NCBI GenBank assembly: GCA_947579605.1
Contig: OX388312.1
Span: 18,809,313 to 18,873,312, forward strand
Direction: 5' to 3'
DNA: 64,000 nt
Source: Athripsodes cinereus
Lineage: Eukaryota; Arthropoda; Insecta; Trichoptera; Leptoceridae
A program made the translations under genes and the position numbers. Below, piece after piece: positions 33,789 through 45,940 of this stretch. Position 1 is the stretch's first letter. Each line of letters starts with the position of its first letter. The notes under the pieces were generated by a model. The model worked only from the letters and a program-made list of their open reading frames with translations, was not told the DNA's origin and ran no database searches.

Positions 33789-35537
33789 TTTATTATTTCA
33801 TCATCATCATCATCATCGCCCTCAACGCTCCTCTCGGGAGCACAGGGCAGAAACCAGCCTCCTCCATTCAGAGCGTCTCTGTGCCAATTGCGTCACCTCT
33901 TCCCACGACATTCCTTGCGCTCTGATATCGTTGTCATAGGAACGAAGCATTGTGAAAGAGGGACGCCCGGGCCTACGGAACCCCTGCGGACGGAAGAACA
34001 GTGCTCTTTTTGGCCAACTATCATTGGGCATTCTCAAAACATGTCCCAGCCAGGACCATCGTCTCTCTTGTATTATGGAGATTACAGGTCTCTGCTGGGT
34101 GCGCCGGCGCACAGCATCATTTGTAACATGTTCATACCATCTGACATCCAAAATCCTTCTAAGACACTTGTTTTCAAAGCTTAGTATCTTCCGCTCTTGA
34201 GCCTTGGTTAAGTGCCGAGACTCGCAGCCATATAGAAGGATTGGGATGATGCACGCATTGAACAAGCGACATTTTGTCCTGATGCTGAGTCCAGACGCCT
34301 TCCAAACTTTGTTCATGTTGTTGAAAGCCCCGCTAGCTGCTCCTATGCGGATTGGTAATTCCGACCGGAGATCACCCTCTGGCGTTATGGTTGCTCCCAG
34401 GTACCTGAATTTACTAACCTGAGAAATTTGGGAATTGCCAACCATTAGTGGGGTGTGAGTACTCGTGCATGTACTATTACATATGTACTCCGTTTTACCA
34501 GCGTTGATACGAAGGCCAAGGCGCAAAGAATTTTCATAAAGAGCATTAGCGTTGCACTGTAATCCGTCCACAGATGTATCAAAAAGGGCTAGATCATCCG
34601 CATATTCAAGATCGTGCAGCACTCCCACAGACGTCTCACTGTTTTCACGCTGTGATAAAGGCACACCGCCAGGGCCCAGAATAGATTTTCTGAGCAGGTT
34701 GTCCATAATTATGGCAAAGATAAAAGGTGCCAATACACAGCCCTGCCGGACTCCAGTGGTGATCCTGAAGGTGTCAGTTGGACCACTTGATGTTCTGACA
34801 GAACATTCAGAGTCCATATGCAGGGCTTTGATCATGGTTACCACCTTGGGCGGGATGCCATACGCGGCCAGTATTTTCCATATGGTTGGTCTGTAGGGGC
34901 TGTCAAAAGCTTTTTCGTAGTCAATGAAGCAACATGCAAGCGGTGAGTTGAACTCTTGCGACTGTTGGAGTACACATCTGGCACAGAAAATTGCGTCCGA
35001 ACAGGAATTGCCAGGCACAAACCCGCATTGTTGCTTTCTCAGAGATGCCAACACTGGTTTTTGAATGCGACTCAATATGATTTGTGAGAGAACTTTACCG
35101 GGCACACTAAGTAGTGTGATGCCACGGTAATTTCCGCATCCCAGTGGGTTTCCCTTCTTGAAAAGTGTCACGATGGATCCATTTCTCCAATCTTTCGGGC
35201 AGAGCTCCTCATTCCACACCTTGTTAAAAAGATGGTACAGTGGGTGGATAAGCGCATTCATGCCTTACTTAAGGAGCTCTGCGTGGATTCCATCCTCACC
35301 TGGGGCCTTGTTGTTTTTTAGCCTTTTTACAGCTGCCTCAATCTCCTCATGTGTTGGGGGGGTTTCGGCTATCCCAGATACCTGTGGGATATCTAGGTCG
35401 CTATCCTCATTGCCAACATCAAAAGGTGAGGAGGGGTCCGGTCGGTTTAGAATGAACTCAAAGTGTTCTCTCCATCTTCCTCTTACTAAGTCAGGGGCAG
35501 AGATCAGGTTTCCACTGCTATCATTACTTTATTATTT
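33789..35537 (-). mobile_element. 5'-truncated LINE with (GAT)n tail and 10-bp TSD
   Basis: The body is 33799-35527. TTTATTATTT is duplicated at 33789-33798 and 35528-35537. The 3' end is a (CAT)n run on the plus strand, i.e. (GAT)n. The copy starts between endonuclease and RT. The same family left a 3' end at 21731-22015. Confidence 0.9.
33822..35527 (-). pseudogene. LINE reverse transcriptase with one in-frame stop
   Basis: From 35527 the frame reads through APDLVRGRWREHFEFIL, PPTHEEIEAAVKRLKNNKAPG and HAELLK to a TAA near 35263, and resumes in the same frame at GMNALIHPLYHLF. RT boxes in order: GSIVTLFKKGN, YRGITLLSVPGKVL, QCGFVPGNSCSDAI, CFIDYEKAFDS, GVRQGCVLAPFIFA, LEYADDLALF (intact) and FRYLGATI. 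The C terminus is SWLGHVLRM, RRPGRPSFTM, REER and stop at 33822. Only the early TAA breaks it, so this is a young copy. Confidence 0.87.
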
Positions 35538-35728
35538 AGTTCGATTAAATTAAATTAAAACACTATGTCTTTCACTTAAAGTATTTACTTATTTATTTTA
35601 TTCTTCACTGTACATTGGTTACAATATAACAAAATAAAATAGTGTCATAAAAGTAACAGTTATACAATTCAATGTACAGAGGGCGAGTTTATCGCTAAAA
35701 TACGATGTCTTCCAACTAACAAGTATTA

Positions 35729-36661
35729 TACGAGGCATATCCAGTACTGAATTTTTTTAGGGTTTAATTTTTTTTATTTCAACAAAAAAATTACATGTTA
35801 CTTTATTACATAATGCAAGCTATTTTTCGACATAGTCGCCATTCCTCTTTATGCAGGTGGTGTAGCGGGATATCAATTTTTTGATGCCTTCTTCAAAATA
35901 GTTTCCCGCCAACACGTTCGTCCACTTATTCACCTCCTCCTTTACCTCCTCGTCGGTTGAAAACCTTTTTCCACCCATATGCAGCTTCAGGGAGGTAAAC
36001 AGATGGTAATCTGATGGTGCAAGATCAGGGGAATGCGCGGGATGGTTCAGGACATCCCATTTAAATGAGGCGAGAAGTTCCTTTGTGGCGTTGGCCGAGT
36101 GTGGTCTGGCATTGTCGTGCAGCAAGCAGACTCCTTTTGTCAGCATGCCTCTCCTCTTGTTCTGAATCGCCCTCCGCAATTTTTTTAGGGTCTCACAGTA
36201 TCTTGTAGAGTTGATGGTCTCCCCTTGAGGCAGATATTCGATTAAAATTATGCCTTGACAGTCCCAAAACACGGATGCCATGATTTTCTTGGCTGAAATT
36301 GAGGTTTTGAATTTTTTTTTCACGTTTTTGAGCCGTTTTTAAATTCACGACACCACTTGTACGATTCATAGCTTCATCACCATATGCAGTTTTCACCTCA
36401 TTATAAATCTCAAACGAAGGTTTTCCCTTCCAAACGAGATAACGGATAACGCCACGTATTTCACACTTGGCGGGAGACTGAATTGACATTGTTCACAAAA
36501 CTTGTGGTCACGTCAACAGTTTACATTTACAACGTAAACGTTACTGGCCTTGTTGCAAAGGGGAGGAGTCTGGCTACACTGTAGTGTTGCCAGACTTACG
36601 AAAATAAAATCCCTCCGGCCGTGAGATCATCAGTACACTTAGTTTCTGGATATGCCTCGTA
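35729..36661 (-). mobile_element. Mariner transposon with internally deleted transposase
   Basis: The TIRs are TACGAGGCATATCCAGTACT at the left and TTTCTGGATATGCCTCGTA at the right, with TA on each side (35727-35728, 36662-36663). At 933 bp it is shorter than intact mariners (about 1.3 kb). The transposase is on the minus strand and frame-broken. The right end is directly next to the Penelope-like end at 36663. Confidence 0.9.
35820..36489 (-). pseudogene. Mariner transposase remnant
   Basis: The N-terminal part (36489 onward) has the helix-turn-helix start KCEIRGVIRYLVWKGKPSFE. The central block with the first catalytic Asp is deleted or scrambled. The C-terminal part (36323-35820) keeps MASVFWDCQGIILIEYLP, the second Asp in LLHDNARPH, and the third in HSPDLAPSDYHLF, 34 residues apart as in mariner D,D34D. 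It ends at CIKRNGDYVEK. It cannot be active. Confidence 0.88.
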
Positions 36662-36662
36662 T

Positions 36663-36706
36663 ATTTTCAAAAGCTTTTTGGACTACGTTCATCCTCAGTG
36701 AAAAAA
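36663..36706 (-). ncRNA. Degenerate hammerhead ribozyme (Penelope-like end)
   Basis: On the minus strand TTTTCA-CTGAGGA-T is followed by stem II GAAC/GTA/GTCC, then AAAA where GAAA is expected, GC, TTT and TGAAAA, which pairs with TTTTCA (stem I, 6 bp). One core base (G12 to A) is lost, so self-cleavage is unlikely. The mariner at 35729-36661 is inserted just downstream. Confidence 0.55.
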
Positions 36707-37227
36707 ATACTTAAAACTAAATACAATGCAGCATGAACAGATAATATAAGATAATTAAGAAAGGGGTGGGGTGTGAGGAGGTGTGGATCGCCAATCATGA
36801 TAAGCAACTGTAGCAGTGCCTAATTTTTGTATTTTTTTTTATACCGCCAACTTATTAGAAAGGCACACAATTCTGATTGGTCGGTTGATACTGAACAATA
36901 TGAACCTTTCTTTTCTCTGGTACCAGTTTTCAGAATGTTGTAATATTGCTTAGATTTAAAATTTACACTCCCAATCCACAGCCGTATTTTCAGATTGGTA
37001 AATGAATTTGATATATTTCTAATCTTCTTGGTGTTTTATTTTTTCATTACAAGCATATGCCAACAGGTTAAACATGTATGTACATCTTAAAAATACACAT
37101 AAAAGCAAAAAATGTGAGCAATGTGTTGTCATAAGCCTATTTCTAAAAAGTAACGATTTACCGACTATATACCGATATTAACAAAATATTATTATCGTCA
37201 GCAACAGTAGATAAAACAAATTAATTT
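36707..37227. other. AT-rich stretch, no gene
   Basis: No open frame or repeat is supported. It may be the remainder of the Penelope-like insertion. Confidence 0.4.
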
Positions 37228-37850
37228 AGCGTTGAGTGGTCGTTCGACTATAGACAAACGACTAAATAGCGCTACAATAGTGATGGGGTGTTCACATTTG
37301 GCGAATATCGCCAGGCGAATTTCAAAATATAACGTCAGGCGAAAAAACAAAATTCGCCGTACGCCCATTGATCGTCACACCTGTTCACACAGTCCACCGA
37401 TTTAGAAACGATCTGTCAGATGCGCTTTGATTTTGACACTGTTTTCAAAATGGCGGACGTCGAGATGGAGATCGCGAAGTGTTTATTTTTAGTCGAAAAT
37501 GTTATAGTAGATGTTATAAGGCGCCTTTTAATTAAGGAAACAAATGCCGCAAACCAAAAAAAAGATAACAGCTGTCACGAAGCGGGAAACATTATAAAAT
37601 TTATAGGTTATAAAGCTTTTACCATAGATACGAACGCCGCGCATATCTGCGCATGCGCAAATCGTTCAATCGGCCGAGAAAGTTGGAAGGTGGTCAACTC
37701 GAGACGATATCGTTTCTACTGGTTTTTATCGTTTCAGACTAGCTGTCATTTTGTTCACACGGTTCAAATGGCTGGCGATATTTTTGGTGCCCTGGCGATA
37801 TTCGACAAAGTGAGAACACCACATAAGATGTGTTTTGACTACGGCTGCAT
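37228..37850. mobile_element. TIR element nested in a copy of the 44460 MITE
   Basis: The outer parts (37228-37280: GTCGTTCGACTATAGACAAACGAC and AGCGCTACAAT; 37828-37850: GATGTGTTTTGACTACGGCTG) match the palindromic MITE at 44460-44624. Between them is an element with inverted ends: GGTGTTCACATTTGGCGAAT at 37287 and, reversed from 37820, GGTGTTCTCACTTTGTCGAAT, both followed by ATCGCCAGG. It contains a frame with ATGGCGGACGTCGAGATGG near 37450 that may be a transposase start. The end sequence suggests PIF/Harbinger, but I saw no 3-bp duplication. Confidence 0.6.
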
Positions 37851-38322
37851 TAACCAATAATATTTTACCGAACCTGTATACCGCCCCGATACCGGTAATC
37901 AGGTATTTAATAACGGAGAGGTACCGGATGACATCACTAATGTCATTGTTTACTATTTTTGAACGAATGTATGTCATATATCATATTAGTGAATAAAAAT
38001 ATTTTAAAATGATAATTACTCTATGATAAAAATTAATATGATGTGTAAGCGGTGTAAACTTCAATGATTAACGTTATATCGATCGATGCTCAAGAGTCAA
38101 AAATGTAATCGAGTATTATAAAAATACTAGAGCATGTTGAGAAATATTGAGGTTACGTTTCAAGTATGTTGTCAATATTTTTCATATGAGATATTAGCCG
38201 ATATTGTAAATATTATTTTTGTCTTCATTATTATTTTTCTTGGAAACGCACTTGGGAGATTTTATGTTAATTAAGTTAACTTTTCCCACGATTTATGTTG
38301 ATATTTGTCAAAAGTTCCAAAG

Positions 38323-41300
38323 ATGTCATCCCTAAAATGTGATTTTCCTGAAGGCAGTGAAGAAATTTTAAACTTTTTGGATATTATGGATTTAGATGAA
38401 TCCGTAGTGGATGAAAAAATTGGTAAATTAGTGGAAAAAAAATCATTATCAGTTTCTCAATTAAGAGCTATTTTAGTATCACTCAAATATAAATGTGCGA
38501 TCTGCTTACAAGAAGGAACTGATTGTGATAATGATGCGTATATTAGTTTTGCTCTTAAATCTTTGATGAAAAATCAAAATGAAGATGTTGGAAATAAAAT
38601 ACTTTTAAAAATTTTAACAGTTTCACTTATGTTAAATCAAGAAAGGATCCAAAGTTTGACTGAACATGTTTTGCAGCAATTATTGGCTAGTGAAGAATTA
38701 AAAGCTGCATTAAATTCTGAATGCAATTTGTCAATCTCACCACTTCACATTGTGGACAAAATTCTGGAAATGTGTTTGTCCAACAGTGTTGCACTTTTTC
38801 CTTTATTCTTAAATAATGAAATTGAGATATTACTTCAAAAACAAGAAGAAATTATGAATATTGGATTTTTCTCTCATACAATTCCAATAGTAATTGAAAT
38901 TTGCAATGATTATACCATTTTGAATATTATTTGGGATAATATATCAAAGAGATTAAATTCTTACACAGTACAGGACTTTGTAGTGTTGTGTACATTATCA
39001 GAATACTATGTGCCCCTCACTTCGGAGGATGCAGGAAGAGTAAGAAGCATTGTCAAGAGTAGTATGATTAAAAAAACAGACTTTTGGAAGATGATTCAAT
39101 ATGGAATGTTGCAAGATGATTGTGTTATGAGAAAGTGTTGTATTTACCTTGTTAGGAGAGCACTACTTAGTTGTAGTGAATCAATGTCACCTGTGTATGA
39201 TATAATTAGTCCAACATCAATATTTAGGTGGAACAAAGAAAAAAATCAATGTTGGAATTCATTACTAGTACTATTGGAAACATTGGAAGAAAAACAGTCT
39301 GAATTGGTATTATCAAGTCTGAAATTGTTTGAGTGTCTACGTGAGATACATGTCTCATGGTTCTATATCACATTGTTTAGAGCTTTGTCTCACAACACAA
39401 ATGCTGTCGTATTTGAAGCTGTAAAAATTGCTTTAGGTGAAACTGAAGTTCAAGAAAAATTCCCATTTGATAAACTCTTAGAAGCATTAAACAATACATA
39501 CATTTATGAGAATTTTGATGAGACAGAAGTTAACCCAGTGAGATCTATGTTGAAGAACTTTTTGGAAAATAAAGATAATTTAATTAATTTTATGAAAGGT
39601 ATGGCCAAAGTAAAACCTTCACCAATTCCAAAATATTACATATATTCGGTAATTCAAAATATTTACCTCAAAGATTCTGAAAATATAATATTATCAGAGA
39701 TATTAAATCTTTTCTTATATGAAGATGCTTCTTCCAATAACATATTGTTTGAATTCTCAAATAAGTGCTCTTTATTGGATTTTATTATGAATCATAAGTT
39801 GGTGATGAATGTGAAGGATTTGCTATGCATAGTTTCAGCCTTGAATACTAACAATACTCCGGTGGACAGTGGAAATGTTCTGTGGGATAAAATGTTATCA
39901 TTATTTATGTCATGTTCACAACTCTCTATGGATGGATCTTCTTTTTGTTCCTTTTGGAACGACTGTATTGTATTACAATATAATAATTCTCTGGCAATAT
40001 TTGTTGTTCTTATTGTTTACTCCGGTATAGTTAATATTAATGCACTTTTGTCTACATTTTGTGAAATAACTAAGAATAATAAATTGATATTTATACTGGC
40101 AGATATTTTTGAAGTGCTTTGCAATTCAAAAGAGTGTGATAATTTCAGAAATGAAATATCTGTACTGTTGAGAAAAGAAATTCATTCTGCAGGTCCTTAC
40201 ATATTGAACATTATAAGAGAAGTGGACCCTACACAAAATTATTTTGTAGATCATTTACTAAGAAGTTTAAGGACATTTATCTTTATTTCTGATTCATCTG
40301 ATTTGATCAACATTTACTACCATAAATTCATGTCAAAAATTAACACTGGCTACAATACATTCATTGAATTGAGTGTTATTTCATACATTGTACAAGCTGT
40401 ATCTAAAATAATATGTTATTCCACCTCGCAAAAATATCAGCTGATCAATCCATTGTTTCAAGTAATAACGGAATGGGAATTCCTTCAGAAGCAAGAGATA
40501 TATCACAGTCAAATGGTTTCCTTGATGAACAAAGAAAGAATAATTATTCATACTGAAAACTATAAATATATGGATGTGTGGGATACAAATGAAATTGTGA
40601 AATTGTACAAAAAAGTTTTAGAATTTTTAGACATCGGTGGCAATGGATGCTTAGTGCATGTTACTAGTTTATCAAAAATATTGTTGAAAAATATATCAAC
40701 CAGTATGGCAGTTGATAAAATAAAGATTTTGGTTGATTTGACATGGAAAGAAATTTACGTGATTAGGAAAAGTGGAGAATTCATGCCTTGTGTGAAAGGT
40801 TTTATTCAAATGGTTTTTCAACCAAATTTTTTACAAGATTTCAATTACAAAGAAATGATGTTAGAATATTTGAATAATATATTTGAGTTAAGCAACCATG
40901 TTCCTATTGCTGCCTACGAATTAATTAATCATCTATGTCTACAAGTTTCACAAGAAGTGATACTTTCCAGAGTGCTTACTAAAGCATTGATGTTTGGTAC
41001 TCCGCTTCGTAAAGATCAGAGGTAAAAAATATTCACTTGTTAGATTGTACATGTTGAAAACCTTACAAAAATTACTTACCACTGCATGTTTTATTTATAT
41101 TTGCTATAAATATTAAATTCTTTCCAGGATTGAACAAGATATTGTAAAAAAAATAAAAATATCCATGGACAACTCTTCAGTTAGCAAAATTCAAAAATAG
41201 TAAGTTCTTAAAGTAAAATAACCTGTGTAACTGTTTTATTTTATGGTGTATACTTGTTAATAATTTTTAAAGTTTATTGTTTTGTTTTATTTTTGGATTA

Positions 41301-43951
41301 ACAAAACATTCGCAACATGTTCTTCCTCTTGTTGCAGTAACTTCTTGCAGAGACCCCTGCCCCTGTCCATTGTTTTAATTAATTCAAAAATAATTTTGTT
41401 ACAGTGTCTCTGATCCAGTGTCTCACATCAAGATGATCGCGTTGAGTACATTATTGAAACAACCCACTGATGTTCACACCACTGTAATCAACAATCTAAT
41501 AGAGCGTGTAGATTTATTGAATAAATCAAATAGTCGCTATCATGCCAATTCTTTGCATCATAGATTGCTTCTGCGAACTTTACAGTTGATTTGTATTTCT
41601 TCAACAATTCACAAGACTAGTGAATGTATGTACCAATATGTTACATGGTGTGTAAAGAGATTAGCATCCCAACCTCATCATACAAGCTCCAAGATTTTAT
41701 TAGAATGGTATATTTCATTGTACATCATTTATAATGTAAGTAGTTTTACTGTTCTTTACAATTCGTTCTTGTTTTTATTGTCACTATATATGCTGCTAAT
41801 TTTTTTGAGGTCTTTTTAGGATCTTTCACTAAATGAAACCAATATGAAGAAAATTAATTTGGAGAGTGTACCCCAAATTTCATATTTTACGATACTGTAT
41901 CATGTTACTAAACATCGAATTGCTAAAATACTATTAAACAATGATGTGACCAACAGGAAAAATACTCATTTGCAACAAGATGTAGAGCAAGATTTGGATT
42001 TTGTAATGCAAACTTTCTTACAATATACCATGGGACAGATTTTCAGTATAAGACTTCACGTCCAGTATTATGTAGTCAAGTTATTGGACTTAGTAAAAGC
42101 TTCATCATTTTATTCAAAATATACTTTATTTGTGGATATCATTCAAAAGACATTCAAAGTAAATGAAAATGATAAGACTCTCAACAAAATTTCTCAAGAC
42201 TTTTATATCAATAAAGTGGACATTATTGAAAGCTTATCAATTGCAAATATTTATTACTCTCTTCCATGGTTAACTAATGTTGCTAAAGATGAATGTATTT
42301 CTGTGGATGTATTGAATTCGGCAGAATATTTCAATGCTTTTCCTGATGCATCAATAAGTTACAAGATTTTGTTAGACACACCCAGAAATATGATAACAGA
42401 GCGAAACGAGAAAGAAAACTTTGGATCATCTGAAATTGTATCCTTTAATGAAAATTATACAAATATACAAAAGAAATTTGTTCCATGGCGTAAATTTCTT
42501 TCTGATATGGGAATAAATATCGAAAAAGAGAAAGTAGGTGTTTCTCATTTTCGATTCATTATCCACTTCTGATATATTTTATTATATTCATCTAATTGCT
42601 ATTATTGTTTAGGTGAGGTCTACCTGTGAACTGATAGTTGTTGCATCTCTAATTGATCGTTTGCCTAACCTTGGAGGTTTATGTCGCACATGTGAGGTGT
42701 TTGGTGTTCAGAAATATATTATAAAGAGCCTCACATATTTACAAGATAAACAGTTCCAAAGTACAAGGTAAGATAATATTGAATCATGATTAAAACAAAA
42801 ACAGAAAGTCTAACTTTAGTAATGTTATTGGATATTTTTAAATGTTCACTAATTTTTTATTAATATAGAATATAAAAAAAACACTGTTCGTGTTTCACAT
42901 TAATGTATATCAAAGTATGCTACAATTACGCCTAGCGCTTTCACCAATACATTGACATCATCGGGGCGGAGTATAAACAGTATAAAGAGTATAAACGAGT
43001 TTATACTCAGTCTTGATAATGATGAAAGCGCTAGACGTAATTGTAGTATAATTTGGTATACATTAATGTGAAACAAAAAACAGTGTTTTTTTTTAATATT
43101 TTATGTTATTAAAATGTTGTTTCACCATGTCAACACTGAAACATTAAATTTAATTAATTTTTTATTACTTAACCAGATATGGGCGCAGATGACAAAACCA
43201 ATCAGACATCTCGATTGGAGAACCGTGTTTACACAATGTAACATTGTGCAAAATCTAATCGGAAGAAGTGAGAATGGCGTCCCAACGCTTACGAATTGGC
43301 TCTAGGCTGGCTTAAGTGATCACTTTCGGTGTCTTTGGATATATTAATAAATAAATGTATTGTGCAAATAATTTAGCTATAATTATACATGTACCAATTT
43401 TTTTCTAGAAGGCAGTTTGTAATAACCAACATATTTTTTGTTTTCAGTATGTCTTCTGAAAAATGGTTGGATATAAATGATAAAACACCAGGACATAAAT
43501 TGAAGGAATATATTTTAGAAATGAAGAACAATGGTTATAGTATAGTGGCAGCAGAACAAACATCATCCAGTATATCACTGAAATCATTCAATTTTCCAAA
43601 AAAATGCTTACTTTTGGTCGGGTATGTTTATAATATGTGTATAACAAATTCACTCAAAATTTGTAAAACAAAGTATCACCAATTAGTCTAAAATTCTCCT
43701 GCATAATTATTTCATTATTTAATTTTTGCATTGGGTTCGGAACTGGTGGGAAAGAAATTACACTATTTGTAATTTAGATCATGTGTGTATTTTTCAGGCA
43801 TGAAAAAGATGGCATTCCCTGTGATTTAATTTGTTTGATGGATCATTGTGTGGAGATTCCCCAGCATGGGATGGTGAGATCCCTGAATGTGCATGTGACT
43901 GCTTCTATTTTTATATGGGAGTATATGAAACAACATCCATTAGAAATATAA
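38323..43951 (+). CDS. TARBP1: TARBP1-type tRNA (guanosine-2'-O-)-methyltransferase, 7 exons
   Basis: TARBP1 (yeast Trm3) methylates the ribose of G18 in tRNA using SAM. Exons: 38323-41021, 41128-41199, 41405-41735, 41820-42533, 42613-42767, 43448-43621, 43798-43951. All introns are GT-AG and every join keeps phase, giving 1432 residues (human 1621). The start is ATG at 38323; the frame is open upstream to 38305 but only through a TTG. The first 1200 or so residues are a helical, HEAT-like region without sharp motifs. The C-terminal SPOUT domain is complete: motif 1 [13 protein letters not shown], motif 2 LLLVGHEKDGIP, motif 3 [19 protein letters not shown]. Stop TAA is at 43949-43951. Intron 5 contains a palindromic hammerhead repeat. 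Confidence 0.95.
42868..43092. mobile_element. Palindromic repeat with hammerhead ribozyme motif, in TARBP1 intron 5
   Basis: Two arms (about 42886-42965 and 43010-43090) are inverted: ..CTACAATTACGCCTAGCGCTTTC and GAAAGCGCTAGACGTAATTGTAG. The left arm, read on the minus strand (42970-42925), folds as CGCC-CCGATGA-T, stem II GTCAAT/GT/ATTGGT, GAAA, GC GCT, A, GGCG. Stem I CGCC/GGCG is 4 bp. U4 of the core is C. The right arm is more eroded. Poly(A)/poly(T)-like ends bound the palindrome. Confidence 0.65.
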
Positions 43952-44162
43952 TCATAAATACTTTTAAATTTATAGCAATATTGTTTACATGTTATTCTTG
44001 GATACATTTTTTCTACATACTGTGTTATCTAACATTGAATTTTATAACTGATATTTTACATGTATGATAAGTACTTTGTAATGATAGAAAAAAGTTTTAC
44101 TACTATAATAAGAGTATGAATTTTTATGTTACTTGGAAACGCTGTGATGGTATGAAAGAATG

Positions 44163-44168
44163 AATAAA
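44163..44168 (+). terminator. AATAAA polyadenylation signal of TARBP1
   Basis: AATAAA lies 212 bases after the TARBP1 stop, before a low-complexity region. It is the first canonical hexamer seen downstream. Confidence 0.55.
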
Positions 44169-44459
44169 GTATGCGATGAAATCAACATGGTGTCACTTAC
44201 TAAGATTTGATATGGAAAGTGTTCCTGATGAGAATATCATACATGTGATGACAAATTAACATCATTCTCATTAACATAAAAATGATAATATGGAAATTAA
44301 GTTTATTCTATTACCGGTTGTTCATAAATATAGGATCTTCATGATACACAAAGAGATCAACTGTTTCTGTTTGTTTCAAGAAAGAAATGGTTGCATCTTT
44401 AGTGTTAGTCTTACCTGTACATGTTTATATTATGATTTATTTAATTTTGATATCTGGCC

Positions 44460-44624
44460 CCCTAGTCAAAACACATTTTAGCGTTATGAAGTCGTTCGAC
44501 TACAAACGAAATTACGACAATCTACCTACATGTACCATATAATTATGCGTTATTGTTGCAATTATAGTCGTAATTTCGTTTGTAGTCAAACGACAAGTGA
44601 CGCTAAAATGTGTTTTGACTAGGG
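44460..44624. mobile_element. Palindromic MITE (CCTAGTCAAAACACATTTTAGCG ends)
   Basis: The ends CCTAGTCAAAACACATTTTAG and their reverse complement bound inverted arms of about 60 bp sharing GTCGTT-GACTACAAACGA and AATTACGAC, with a loop near 44525-44560. There is no coding potential. A broken copy flanks the element at 37287-37820. Confidence 0.85.
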
Positions 44625-45191
44625 CTGCTGTTGTTTATTGAAAATATTTGTATAAAATTAATAAATAAAACTATTATTTCAACATTAAGTTTTTATTTAT
44701 GTACCTACCTTTTTATGATTTTCAACAGTTTTTCAATTTGATAATTAACAAGTGTTAATTCAATAAACGTTACTGTATCTTTTTTTATTGATTCAATGAA
44801 ATTTCATGAATTTATGTTTGTCCGCTGGTTACCAACTTAGGGGATATTCCATGATGGTGAAATCTTAGTAGGTGTAGGTATGTATGGAAACATTGATTTC
44901 AGGAAATATTTGTAAGTTAAGGACTATCAGCTAGCCTATTACATAATATGTATTTTTGGTAATCTATGAACTTTTGTTCTGAATTTACATACTTATGGCT
45001 TGGCATAAGATTTTTTTTTGAATCTATAAATTTACCACTTTTTTCAAATCTACAAATTTTAGTTTATTGAATGTAGCACTTTTCTAAAACATTCTTTGAC
45101 AGATTTGAAGAGATCACGAAATATTTTAAATTCTTATCTGTACATTTTTTAAACTTTGGCAACGGGGGGGGGCGGCAAGAAATTTCGAAAG
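44625..45191. other. AT-rich stretch, no gene
   Basis: It ends in a GGGGGGGG run at 45164-45171 just before the BEL insertion. Nothing else was recognised. Confidence 0.45.
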
Positions 45192-45196
45192 CAAGG

Positions 45197-45666
45197 TGTT
45201 TGGGCCAATTCTAAATTGTGGTTGATTTCGGGTTGTTCCTATGTGGAGGTGGGGGGGTTTGTGTGAAATGTTTCATTTATCAAAAAATGTCACAATTCTT
45301 CCCATCCTTGCAACAATCATAATATATTGTGTTCCTATCATTCTTTCCTTCTCACCAGTATTCATTGTGAATCCATACCTACCGCACAGCCGTATTCATT
45401 GTGAATCTTTACCTACCGCATCGCTTAAAACTTATACCGCATCAATATAATTTCACCGCTTATTAAAATATAAAATTACCAACCCGCATAAATCAATATT
45501 AAATTTACCGCACATTGACTTTATTATTAAGTTATATATTCAAAGAAGTGTTTTTGTGTGAGAGGCAAGGCGATTCCAGGTTCCAGAATCCTCATCCAAA
45601 AGGGTAAGTGGAACATTCTTGCTTTTCTTCTCATCTTCACCTTTGAACAACGCACCCGCATCACCA
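45197..45666 (+). repeat. BEL 5' LTR
   Basis: 470 bp starting TGTTTGGGCCAATTCTAAAT and ending ACCCGCATCACCA. It is almost or fully identical to the 3' LTR outside the insertion; the incidental 69-codon frame at 45241-45450 is the same residue for residue at 52996-53205. Confidence 0.93.
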
Positions 45667-45672
45667 TAATTT

Positions 45673-45690
45673 TGGTCCTAACTCGAGCCT
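45673..45690 (+). other. Probable primer binding site
   Basis: TGGTCCTAACTCGAGCCT begins six bases after the 5' LTR. It starts with TGG as a tRNA 3'-CCA complement would. I have not assigned the tRNA. Confidence 0.55.
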
Positions 45691-45837
45691 GATAATTGAA
45701 CCAGTCTAAATAACATAAAATTCGCTCAAACTTTATTTAAAATTCAAAATAAAAAAGATAAATTTGAAATATCGAGTACCTAATATTGTTGCATATTGTA
45801 TGCTCTGTAAGTATTTTTAAATAATACTTTTCGTACC

Positions 45838-45940
45838 AAATATTTCTCTTTATAAGTACATATTATTATAGAATATTTCTCTTTATAAGTACATATTATT
45901 ATAGAATATTTCTCTTTATAAGTACATATTATTATAATAT
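45838..45940. repeat. 33-bp tandem repeat, 3 copies, in the BEL leader
   Basis: The unit AATATTTCTCTTTATAAGTACATATTATTATAG occurs three times without visible change. It lies between the 5' LTR and gag. Confidence 0.95.

Noticed and set aside
37420..37860. 146-codon open frame
   Set aside because: It runs across the right end of a TIR element into MITE sequence, so it cannot be one gene as it stands; the first part may be a transposase remnant.
38305..38322. Upstream TARBP1 start at 38305
   Set aside because: That codon is TTG; the first ATG in the frame is at 38323.
45241..45450. 69-codon frame, repeated at 52996-53205
   Set aside because: It lies wholly in the BEL LTRs; the identity reflects LTR duplication, not a protein.
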